Assembly (NCBI GenBank): GCA_030429235.1
Contig: JAUIDB010000002.1
Span: forward strand, 112,769 to 176,768
From: Thermoanaerobaculia bacterium
GTDB lineage: Bacteria > Acidobacteriota > Thermoanaerobaculia > Multivoradales > JAIOJS01
Length of the DNA: 64,000 nucleotides
Direction of reading: 5' to 3'
Position 1 is the first letter of the stretch; each line of letters begins with the position of its first letter. The position numbers were made by a program, and so were the translations under genes. Of the stretch, positions 35,540 to 42,820 are shown piece after piece. Under the pieces are notes generated by a model. The model saw nothing but the letters and a program-made list of their open reading frames with translations, had not been told where the DNA came from and did no database searches.

Positions 35540-37234
35540 ATGACCGAAGTCGAACGGGAAGTGATGGATCTCGACGTCGTATTCGTCGGCGCGGGGCCGG
35601 CGAATCTTGCTGGTGCCTATCGGCTGGCGAAGCTGATCGAACAGCACAACGAGAACCTGAGAGGAGACGCCGAACCACTGGAGGTCGAGATTGCGGTCCT
35701 CGAGAAGGGTAAGGAGATCGGGAGCCATGCCCTCTCCGGTGCAGTCGTCGATCCCCGGGCGCTCAAGGAACTCTTCCCCGAGTCTTGGCAGGATGCACCG
35801 TTCGAGGCTCCCGTCGGCAAGGAAGACGTCGCGTTCTTGACCGGCAAGAAGTCCTTCTCGTTTCCGATTCTTCCCCCCGCCTTTCGCAACCACGGAAACT
35901 ATGTCTGCTCCCTCGGCAAGCTGGTCAAGTGGATGGCCCCTTTGGTCGAGGAAGCGGGTGTGGACATCTTCACCGAGTTCGCAGCGGCCGAGGTTCTCGT
36001 CGAAGACGGCCGGGTCCTCGGGGTTCGAACCGGGGATCGCGGCATCGACCACGAAGGCAACCCCAAGGCCAACTTCGAACCTGGGATGGACATCCATACC
36101 CGTGTGACCGTTCTGGGAGAGGGTCCCCGCGGGACACTGGCCAAACAACTCGAGGAGCAGCTCGAGCTGACCGCAGGCAAGAACCCTCAAATCTACGCGG
36201 TAGGGATCAAGGAGATCTGGGAGGTCCCGGAGGGCCGCATCTCTGCGGGAGAGGTGGTCCATACCATGGGTTGGCCCTTGGACACCAAGACGTTCGGGGG
36301 TAGCTTCATCTACGGGATGCAGGACAACCAGGTCATCGTGGGGTTAGTGGTCGGTTTGGACTATCAGAATCCCTGGCTCGATCCCCACGCCGAGTTTCAA
36401 CGATTCAAGACCCACCCCAGGATTCGTGAACTGATCAAGGATGGGAAGATGACCTACTACGGAGCCAAGGCGCTTCCCGAAGGTGGGTGGTATTCGATGC
36501 CGAAGAACCACGGTGATGGCTTCCTCATCGTGGGAGATTCCGCTGGCATGCTGAATAGCGAGCGGCTGAAGGGCATTCACCTCGCGATGAAGTCGGGGAT
36601 GTTGGCAGCGGAAACGATCTTCGAAGGCCTCGTTCAGGGAGAGGTGACCGCTCAGGTTCTGCAGGGGTATCAGACTCGGATCGACGAAAGCTGGATCAAG
36701 AAAGAGATGTGGCCGGTTCGCAACTTCCATCAGGCCTTCGATCGCGGGCTCTTTGCCGGGATGTTCCAGGCGGGAGCGGGACTACTGACGGGCGGTCGTG
36801 GTTGGGGTGTGAAGAATCGCCTCGAGACCCATCCTGGTCATGAGCGCCTCGTGAACCTGACCACGGCGCAAGGTAGGGATCTGGCCAAGCCGGCACCGGT
36901 CGAGTTCGACGGAGAGCTGACGTTCGACAAGCTGGCGGATATCTACAACTCTGGTACCGCTCACGAAGAAGATCAGCCCGTCCACCTGCTGGTTCATGAC
37001 ACCGAGATCTGTGTCACGAAGTGCACCGAGGAGTACGGGAACCCGTGTGAGCGGTTCTGCCCGGCGGCGGTATACGAGATGGTCGACGAACCTTCAGCAC
37101 CCACCGGTCGCCGCCTGCAGATCAACGCAAGTAACTGCGTCCACTGCAAGACTTGCGACATCATGGATCCGTACCAGATCATTACCTGGGTTCCGCCCGA
37201 GGGCGGAGGAGGTCCCAGCTACGGTCGCATGTAG
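35540..37234 (+). CDS. Electron-transfer-flavoprotein:ubiquinone oxidoreductase
   Basis: ETF-QO passes electrons from acyl-CoA dehydrogenases via ETF to quinone at the membrane (564 residues). FAD-binding VVFVGAGPANLAGAYRLA at about 10-28, quinone-site region with GMQDNQVIVGLVVGLDY, and a C-terminal 4Fe-4S domain with CTEEYGNPCERFCPA and NCVHCKTCDI are all intact. ATG 35540 has GAGAGG upstream. A possible extended -10, TGCTAGCAT (35471-35479), lies 61 bp before the start. Its presence implies fatty-acid or amino-acid oxidation; no ETF genes are in view. Confidence 0.93.
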   Translation: MTEVEREVMDLDVVFVGAGPANLAGAYRLAKLIEQHNENLRGDAEPLEVEIAVLEKGKEIGSHALSGAVVDPRALKELFPESWQDAPFEAPVGKEDVAFLTGKKSFSFPILPPAFRNHGNYVCSLGKLVKWMAPLVEEAGVDIFTEFAAAEVLVEDGRVLGVRTGDRGIDHEGNPKANFEPGMDIHTRVTVLGEGPRGTLAKQLEEQLELTAGKNPQIYAVGIKEIWEVPEGRISAGEVVHTMGWPLDTKTFGGSFIYGMQDNQVIVGLVVGLDYQNPWLDPHAEFQRFKTHPRIRELIKDGKMTYYGAKALPEGGWYSMPKNHGDGFLIVGDSAGMLNSERLKGIHLAMKSGMLAAETIFEGLVQGEVTAQVLQGYQTRIDESWIKKEMWPVRNFHQAFDRGLFAGMFQAGAGLLTGGRGWGVKNRLETHPGHERLVNLTTAQGRDLAKPAPVEFDGELTFDKLADIYNSGTAHEEDQPVHLLVHDTEICVTKCTEEYGNPCERFCPAAVYEMVDEPSAPTGRRLQINASNCVHCKTCDIMDPYQIITWVPPEGGGGPSYGRM

Positions 37235-37300
37235 CGGGCGCTCCTCGTCGCACTTCCCCCGCGACGACCGGTGGCCCACTTCTCTCTGCCCGGCAGGACC

Positions 37301-38845
37301 TCAGCACTCCAACCGGCTGGCCGCTCGGTGTTTTTCCCTCTGGGAAAGGGGCAGGCGATCGAGCCGAGAGAGAACGGTTTCGAGGTCGGCCGGATACAGG
37401 GCGCTCGCCTGGCCTGCATCGAGCCCAACCAAGTCGCGGGGGCTCAGGACCTCGACCATTCTCCGGCTCAGACTGCCTGGAGTCTTCGTCGAGCAGTTGG
37501 CCAACTGTCGCAAGGCCACTGCGAGGACCGGATCGCCAGCTCCCAAGAACTTCGACCAGCAGGGCGGGACTTCTGGCTGGTCGCGCACCCGCTGGAGTAC
37601 TTCCGAGTAGCTAGCGGCGGCGAAATAGACCAGGGTGGCAGCGTGAAACCGATCGAAGTCGCTCATCGATCCGTAGGCGGTTTCGACGAGGTGTCGAAGA
37701 TGAGTAGCTTCCTCCTCTAGGTAGGTCGAGTAGCGCACGAGGCCCGAACTTCGTGCAGTGCGGCCGGATGGGTCAAAGACCTCGGCCAGGCGCTCGACTG
37801 CGAGCAGGTTCCAGGCGATACCGGTGGAGAAGAGGGGACTCCAGAAGGCATAGGAGTTCGGTAGGAGTGCCCAGCCAGGCCCGACGCTCTGGTTCTTTCG
37901 AAACTGCAGTTGCGCAGAGGTGACCCAAGGCTCACAGGGTGTGGCGGTGGCGAACCTATGCCCGAGCTCCGGGTACTTTTTCAGTACGTTGGTCCAGCGG
38001 AAAGATGTTTCCTGGTCGTTCCGCTCCTTCCCCGAATCGTCGAGACGGCTGGCGAGAGGTGCGGAGAGAACCAGGCCGGCGCTAGTTCGACCGTCGTCGA
38101 ACCGAAGCTCGTACAGCCAGCCTTCGTCCAGCAGATGGTGGACGGCAGCGGCGCCTGCGGGATAGGGATCGCCCGACCTGGTCTGAAGGGGGCGGACACC
38201 CTCGAAGTGGTTGGCAAGGAGCCGAGTTCGAAAAGTCGTCTGAGAGGGGGCGGGGCCACAGGCCGTGGTCGATAGCCAGCCGTGGCGACCGCTGGCATCG
38301 ATGATGAAGTCAGCTGTTCCGCCGATTGCCTCGCTCCCGACGCGACCAGCCCAACGCCAGGATGTCCCCGGCCGAGGGGGCTCCAGCGGCTCGAGCTCGA
38401 TTCCCTGCACTACCTCGATGCCCTCGGTTTCGGCTCGTTGCACCAGGTGGTGGTCGACGTCGGCACGGAGCCAGTGGGCATCTGCACACCGATCGGCGGG
38501 ACTGGCGGCGACCAGGAGGCGCCGGTTCGAGTCGGAGGTGTCCTTGCGCTGATCGATGAAGGTGAACCCCCGCTTCAATCCCCGTCTGAGGGGCGCGAGG
38601 TGCTCACTCCAGGCCTCGTAGGTTGCAAGATGAGCCAGGTCGGGAAGGTCCCAGCGACGAGCGAGTCTCTCGAGCGAAAGCCCAGCCAGGGGAGTGGAGG
38701 ACTCTCCCAGGGCGAAGCGGGGGTGCCGGGACCGCTCGAGCAGCGTGACCTGGTGGCCTTGGCGAGCCAGGACTCGAGCCAGGATCGATCCGCCCACGCC
38801 GGATCCGACGACCAGGATTCGGAGCGCGGGCCTTCGGCGTGTCAT
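37301..38845 (-). CDS. Halogenase-like FAD-dependent oxidoreductase
   Basis: Flavoprotein of 514 residues resembling flavin-dependent tryptophan-halogenase and geranylgeranyl-reductase folds: FAD-binding ILVVGSGVGGSILARVLARQG, GESSTPLAG, and a late region FSTGIAWNLLAVERLAEVF. The WxWxIP halogenase signature is not seen; its place appears to be taken by EGWLYELRF before DDGRTSAGLVLS. Halogenation is therefore unlikely, and a monooxygenase or reductase role is possible. ATG 38845 overlaps the radical SAM stop (ATGA). Last gene of a three-gene operon. Substrate unknown. Confidence 0.8.
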   Translation of the reverse strand: MTRRRPALRILVVGSGVGGSILARVLARQGHQVTLLERSRHPRFALGESSTPLAGLSLERLARRWDLPDLAHLATYEAWSEHLAPLRRGLKRGFTFIDQRKDTSDSNRRLLVAASPADRCADAHWLRADVDHHLVQRAETEGIEVVQGIELEPLEPPRPGTSWRWAGRVGSEAIGGTADFIIDASGRHGWLSTTACGPAPSQTTFRTRLLANHFEGVRPLQTRSGDPYPAGAAAVHHLLDEGWLYELRFDDGRTSAGLVLSAPLASRLDDSGKERNDQETSFRWTNVLKKYPELGHRFATATPCEPWVTSAQLQFRKNQSVGPGWALLPNSYAFWSPLFSTGIAWNLLAVERLAEVFDPSGRTARSSGLVRYSTYLEEEATHLRHLVETAYGSMSDFDRFHAATLVYFAAASYSEVLQRVRDQPEVPPCWSKFLGAGDPVLAVALRQLANCSTKTPGSLSRRMVEVLSPRDLVGLDAGQASALYPADLETVLSRLDRLPLSQREKHRAASRLEC

Positions 38846-39852
38846 GGGTGCGCTGCGATGGCCGGGATGCGACCGCAGCGGTTGATCTGGTCCAGACGCT
38901 CGATGCGCTCGCTGAGCCGCGGAGTCCCCGCCTGAGTCCTTTCGAGATCCCAGAGATCCGCCGTCACCACACTTGAACCCGCAATCCGGATCGACCGCTC
39001 CAGCGCTTCCTCGAGCTGGTCGAGGGTCGTGGGTGAGAAGTCCCCCCGCCGTTCGAGTTCGTCGAGGGCGCCGTTGCCGCCGCGGGTTGGAATCAGCGAA
39101 ACGTGGCTTGCTCCCAGTGACAGTGCGTGCCCTACCGATCTCACGGCCCAGTCGACCACCGAGGACTGGGGGACGAAGGGAGGGGAGACCTGAACGAACA
39201 GTCGCACCCCGATCCCGAGAGACCTCAGCCGTTTCGCAGCGGCGCCGATTTCGGTGAGGGTGGTGCCCTTGTTGAGGAGTGAGAAGGCCTGCGGATGTGA
39301 GGTTTCCAATCCCAGGGCGACTTCGAGTTTCGTCCAGCTGGGAGCCTCTCCAACGCCCTCGGTCGTCTTCGCACCAGGGCTTTGACCGGGTCCCCGCTGA
39401 CCAAGCCTCAGCCGTTTCGCGAAGACGGCGACGCGGGGGCCGAGGAAGCGGGGATGGTTCTCCACCACGACGCGAGAAAAGCCCTGCAGTAGCCGAGCCA
39501 CTTCGGGGTCGTCCTCTTCCGGGACGGCTCGACGGTCGAAGTAGTTGCTCGCGTTGTAGAGCTTGACCACCGAGCCCGGGGGAATCTCCCCCGCCTGGTC
39601 CAGGAGCTCGCGGATCTGCGCCGGAATCGACCCTCTCTCGGTGGCCTGGCGATGGGTGTAGCGCCAGAGATCGCAGAACGAGCAGGTCAGCGGACACTCC
39701 GCCCCGGTCAGAAAGAGTGTGAGACTCGGGACGACGCGCCCGTCGGTCTGGCGCTCCTCCTCCCAGTGAAAACCCCAAGGCCGAGAGGGTTCGGCGGGTG
39801 GATGGCTCGGGCGCAGAGCCCGGATCCAACGCGTGGTTGGCGGCGGCAGCAC
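38842..39852 (-). CDS. Radical SAM protein
   Basis: Radical S-adenosylmethionine enzyme of 336 residues. The cluster motif is CPLTCSFC (CX3CX2C) near residue 55, followed by a partial TIM barrel (ASNYFDRRAV, VALGLETSHP, VSLIPTRGGNG). Two copies of the dispersed 21-bp repeat lie within the coding sequence, each read as AKRLR; the first lies at the edge of a low-complexity insert (about 145-170) that looks foreign to the fold. GTG 39852 is the first start after the upstream stop, 15 bp away. It sits between an asparagine-synthetase-like gene and a flavoprotein gene, which suggests a small-molecule or peptide-modifying pathway. Confidence 0.82.
   Translation of the reverse strand: MLPPPTTRWIRALRPSHPPAEPSRPWGFHWEEERQTDGRVVPSLTLFLTGAECPLTCSFCDLWRYTHRQATERGSIPAQIRELLDQAGEIPPGSVVKLYNASNYFDRRAVPEEDDPEVARLLQGFSRVVVENHPRFLGPRVAVFAKRLRLGQRGPGQSPGAKTTEGVGEAPSWTKLEVALGLETSHPQAFSLLNKGTTLTEIGAAAKRLRSLGIGVRLFVQVSPPFVPQSSVVDWAVRSVGHALSLGASHVSLIPTRGGNGALDELERRGDFSPTTLDQLEEALERSIRIAGSSVVTADLWDLERTQAGTPRLSERIERLDQINRCGRIPAIAAHP
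39217..39237 (-). repeat. REP-like repeat inside the radical SAM gene (copy 1)
   Basis: Differs at one position from the copy at 54069-54089. It is sense to the gene and read as AKRLRSL. Confidence 0.8.
39400..39420 (-). repeat. REP-like repeat inside the radical SAM gene (copy 2)
   Basis: The first 18 bases match the copy at 54003-54023 and the last three diverge. Same orientation as copy 1, 183 bp away, read as AKRLRLG at the edge of a low-complexity insert. Confidence 0.8.
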
Positions 39853-39867
39853 GACAGGCTTCGCGGC

Positions 39868-41196
39868 CTAGCCGAAGATCTGACGGAAGAGGCCGCGGTA
39901 GGCGTCGGTATCCTTGCCACCGAAGTGGGTTTCGAAACGGCTCTGCTCGAGTGCTCCGTGTTGGAACCGTCGCTTGGGGTACGCCGGAAGCTCACGACCG
40001 AGGACCTGCCGCACGCCGCGGGTCAGCACCTCCTCTTTGAGTTGATAGAGTTTCTCGTGGGATCCGGCCGCCAGATCGACGAACGGGATCGCCTCTGCCA
40101 CCGCAATGACTCGAGGACGAGTGAAGGGGCTGAACCCGGAAAAGCCGTAGCGCCGCATGGGGGCGTAGCCACGAACACAGCCCCGGCTGAGGCCCCCAGA
40201 GTAGGTCAAGGAGTGTTTGATCGCATCGACCCCCCAACCCTCCTGGTAGAGCATCCGATTGTTCACGACCGACCGAATCGTGAGTTCGGGATTCTCTTCG
40301 ATCGGATAGTCCTTGAGATTCTCGTCGCCACCGTCGCCATCGACCAACAGTCGCCAGTCCGGGTACTGACGGCGGAGCTGTCGGCACAGCGCCAAGACCA
40401 TCGAAGCGCACTCCACGTCGAGGGACTTGTAGTCCTCGATCACGGCGATGGTCTCGCGGGGATCGAGTTCGTCCGTCGAGACCTCGAGCACCTCGTGCAA
40501 CAGCTCGAGATCAGTCGCCCCGAGGAATTCGCGAGCCTGTTGAAGGTCCGCTCCACCGCCGTCCACTGCCAGGGTGAAGGCCTTGAGCCGCGCCGGGCTG
40601 TGTCCGGCCGCCAACAGTTCGTCGTGCAGGCAGAGCAGGACGGCGCCGCTGTCGAGTCCGCCCGAAAAGAGAACCCCGATCGGTTCGTCGCGAGCGACCG
40701 CCTGCAGCCAGAGGCGAATCTCACCGCAAAGCGCCTCGACGTAGCGTCGGCCGATCTCGTCGAGGTCCTGAGGCAGAGTACCCCGGGGCGGGTCGAAGAA
40801 GCGACGGTACACCGGATTGGGATCGGGGCAACCCACGAGGCGCAGCTCGGTGACGTGATGGGCGGGCACCATCCTCGTGTAGCTGGCGTGGAACTGATCG
40901 CCGTAGCCCTCCTCCTCCAGCGTGCGACGGATCTCGTCGACGCGATCGGCGACCACCAGCAGCGGCCCAGATTCCTGCTTGGCGAGAAAGTACCGCAGCG
41001 GTCGGTCGAGGCTGCGAGCCAGGCGGAGCGTCTCGCCCCTCTGGGCGATGAGTGCGAACGAGCCCTCGATCTCGAGCAGCCTGGCGGGGTCCTCTTCCAG
41101 CAGGAGCGCTCGTGCCTCTTCGAGGCTCAGTCCGAGGATCTGCTGGTCGGTGTCGGGGATTCGGTTGATGACTCTGGAAACGGTGCGATATGTCAT
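39868..41196 (-). CDS. Asparagine-synthetase-like amidotransferase, N-terminal Cys absent
   Basis: Protein of 442 residues with a degenerate Ntn-like N-terminal domain (about 1-125) and an AsnB-type ATP-pyrophosphatase domain with PP-loop SGGLDSGA and DGDGGDENL. The glutaminase nucleophile Cys2 is absent (it begins MTYRTVSR), and the protein is shorter than AsnB (about 550-630). As in beta-lactam synthetases and lasso-peptide cyclases, it may adenylate a carboxylate and close an amide or lactam without glutamine hydrolysis (inference). GAGGG lies just before ATG 41196 and a TATAAT lies at 41223-41228. First gene of the operon with the radical SAM protein and flavoprotein. Confidence 0.82.
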   Translation of the reverse strand: MTYRTVSRVINRIPDTDQQILGLSLEEARALLLEEDPARLLEIEGSFALIAQRGETLRLARSLDRPLRYFLAKQESGPLLVVADRVDEIRRTLEEEGYGDQFHASYTRMVPAHHVTELRLVGCPDPNPVYRRFFDPPRGTLPQDLDEIGRRYVEALCGEIRLWLQAVARDEPIGVLFSGGLDSGAVLLCLHDELLAAGHSPARLKAFTLAVDGGGADLQQAREFLGATDLELLHEVLEVSTDELDPRETIAVIEDYKSLDVECASMVLALCRQLRRQYPDWRLLVDGDGGDENLKDYPIEENPELTIRSVVNNRMLYQEGWGVDAIKHSLTYSGGLSRGCVRGYAPMRRYGFSGFSPFTRPRVIAVAEAIPFVDLAAGSHEKLYQLKEEVLTRGVRQVLGRELPAYPKRRFQHGALEQSRFETHFGGKDTDAYRGLFRQIFG

Positions 41197-41222
41197 GGTG
41201 CCCTCAGCTTGGTTAGCGTTGG

Positions 41223-41228
41223 ATTATA
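41223..41228 (-). promoter_or_regulatory. -10 element upstream of the asparagine-synthetase-like operon
   Basis: Minus-strand TATAAT, 26 bp before ATG 41196; the -35 position reads GCTCGT, far from consensus. Confidence 0.4.
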
Positions 41229-41292
41229 GAGTGCCGGATCCTCCGACGAGCAGCCTAGGCAAGTCGATCCGGAGACCCGTCGGGGGTCGAGA

Positions 41293-42126
41293 TCAACCCG
41301 AGCCAGCAACCTGAGCGGGCGCGAGTACGGCCTCGCCGTCGACCGGTCGACCCACCAGACGGCAGGAGCGTAGAACCGTTTTGGCGAGTTCGGTGCGGAT
41401 CGCTCGGATCTCCGAGGGAGGGTGATCCAGCAGCTGGCCCGAGGCGAAGCGAGTGACCGTGAAGAGGTCCCAGGTCACCTCGGCGTCGTTGAGATCGGGC
41501 ACCAGCTCGTGCTGCATGAGAACCTGAGCCTCCGCTTCGTCGAGGAAGACCGACTCTGCCGTCAACGCACTCTGGGCCTGGATTCGGTCTTCGGTCTCGA
41601 GGAGCAGAAACCGATCCCTGGTGTCGATGGTGAGGGGTAGGGGCGGTCGTGCGGGCGGAGCCAGAGGGCGGCCCGAGACCCGATGGAAGTCGGCGACCGC
41701 TCGGGGCCAGAGGTCGATGACCGCCGTGCGCTCCGGACTCTGGAGGAGTTCGGCCAGAGCCGCGGTGTCCGGGAACTCCTGCAACAATGCGCGATCCCAG
41801 GCCTCCCTCTCACAGTCGCCGGAAGCAGACTCGATCGGCTCGTCGAAGAGCGTGACCACTCCCAGTCGGCGTTCGACTTCGAGCAGGCCCGCACGCAGCT
41901 CAATCCAGGCGGTTTCGCCGGCCGGGGGTCCCGCAGGGTCAGTCACGGGTTGAAACCTCACGAAGGTGGCCACATGGAGGGTAGGTTCCGACGGGGCAGC
42001 CATCTCCTCGGGGGGCGGTTTCGACCTGGCCCTCTCGGCGTCGGTCTCTGCCGCACGACAGGAGAGAAGGCCGAGGCCCACGATCGTGACGAGACCGAGA
42101 CCGAGAACGAGACAGAGTCTTCTCAT
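41293..42126 (-). CDS. Hypothetical lipoprotein
   Basis: Exported lipoprotein of 277 residues with lipobox LLSC (Cys23), then a Pro/Glu linker and a compact domain (about 50-150). The alternating pattern (HVATFVRFQPV, WIELRAGLLEVERRLG, LLQEFPDTAALAELLQSPE) recalls a dimeric alpha/beta-barrel such as EthD or DUF1330, but I cannot assign it. Its ATG overlaps the metallo-hydrolase stop (ATGA), placing it last in a four-gene envelope operon. Confidence 0.75.
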   Translation of the reverse strand: MRRLCLVLGLGLVTIVGLGLLSCRAAETDAERARSKPPPEEMAAPSEPTLHVATFVRFQPVTDPAGPPAGETAWIELRAGLLEVERRLGVVTLFDEPIESASGDCEREAWDRALLQEFPDTAALAELLQSPERTAVIDLWPRAVADFHRVSGRPLAPPARPPLPLTIDTRDRFLLLETEDRIQAQSALTAESVFLDEAEAQVLMQHELVPDLNDAEVTWDLFTVTRFASGQLLDHPPSEIRAIRTELAKTVLRSCRLVGRPVDGEAVLAPAQVAGSG

Positions 42127-42800
42127 TGGCCGGAGTCCCCAGGAGTCAGATCGATCACGTCACCGAGGTCGGGAATCTCCCAACCGGGTTTGGAGGCGAC
42201 GGACTGCCCAGGGGCACGGTGATAGATCACCAAGCGCCGAGCGACCTCCTCCCAACGGTCTCCCATCCGATCGGCCAACCAGGGAGTGATGAACAGGACG
42301 TCCAGTTCCCGCTGCTCCAAGAGCTCCACAGTCGACTCCGTATCGCCGGTGAAGTAGAACACTCGATGGTGCCACTCCACCCGGTACGAGTTGTGGCCTT
42401 CCATGTGGGCAGTGGGAATCGCTTCGATGCGCAGGCCGTCGGCTTCGAACCGACGACCGTCCCATTGCAGCCGCTGGGCGGCGGGCACCAGGCTCTGCAC
42501 CGACGGCGCCGCGAGTACCCGACAGCCGACGCGCTCTACGAGGGCCGGAGCGAAGTGGTCGGCGTGCGAGTGGGTGATGAGACAGATGGAACCGGGCCGT
42601 GAGGTCAGGGTTTCCGGTGGGTACGGGAGATAGCCAAAGGCGCCACTCTCGTAGGGGAAGTCAGTCATCAAGGTGGTCGTCCCGTCCGAGATCTCGATCG
42701 CCGCGTTGCCGATGAGGCGAGCCTCGAGGGACTGGGCCGCGACTGACACCGAGGTCGTCGTCAGCAGGATCGAGGTCAGGGGGATCAGCCAGCGTCTCAT
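42123..42800 (-). CDS. Secreted MBL-fold metallo-hydrolase
   Basis: Metallo-beta-lactamase-fold hydrolase of 225 residues with a signal peptide (cleavage near SVAAQS). Zinc ligands are seen in LITHSHADHFAP, with a later His in PTAHMEGHNSY and Asp in YFTGDTEST. The sequence is of the short L-ascorbate-6-phosphate-lactonase/UlaG-like type that uses a beta-lactamase_2/3 core. ATG 42800 has GAGGAG upstream. It lies 20 bp after the FG-GAP gene and overlaps the following lipoprotein gene. Substrate unknown. Confidence 0.85.
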   Translation of the reverse strand: MRRWLIPLTSILLTTTSVSVAAQSLEARLIGNAAIEISDGTTTLMTDFPYESGAFGYLPYPPETLTSRPGSICLITHSHADHFAPALVERVGCRVLAAPSVQSLVPAAQRLQWDGRRFEADGLRIEAIPTAHMEGHNSYRVEWHHRVFYFTGDTESTVELLEQRELDVLFITPWLADRMGDRWEEVARRLVIYHRAPGQSVASKPGWEIPDLGDVIDLTPGDSGQ

Positions 42801-42820
42801 ACGGTCTCCTCGATCGGTCC

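Noticed and set aside
38846..39829. Upstream extension of the halogenase-like frame that would make one 842-residue protein
   Set aside because: The extension runs antisense-free but out of frame through the radical SAM gene, which has clear CX3CX2C and family motifs in another frame. ATG 38845 with a 4-nt overlap is the natural start.
39933..39942. CGAAACGGCT in the asparagine-synthetase-like gene as a thirteenth repeat copy
   Set aside because: Only 10 bases match and the GAGG part of the core is missing; compatible with chance.
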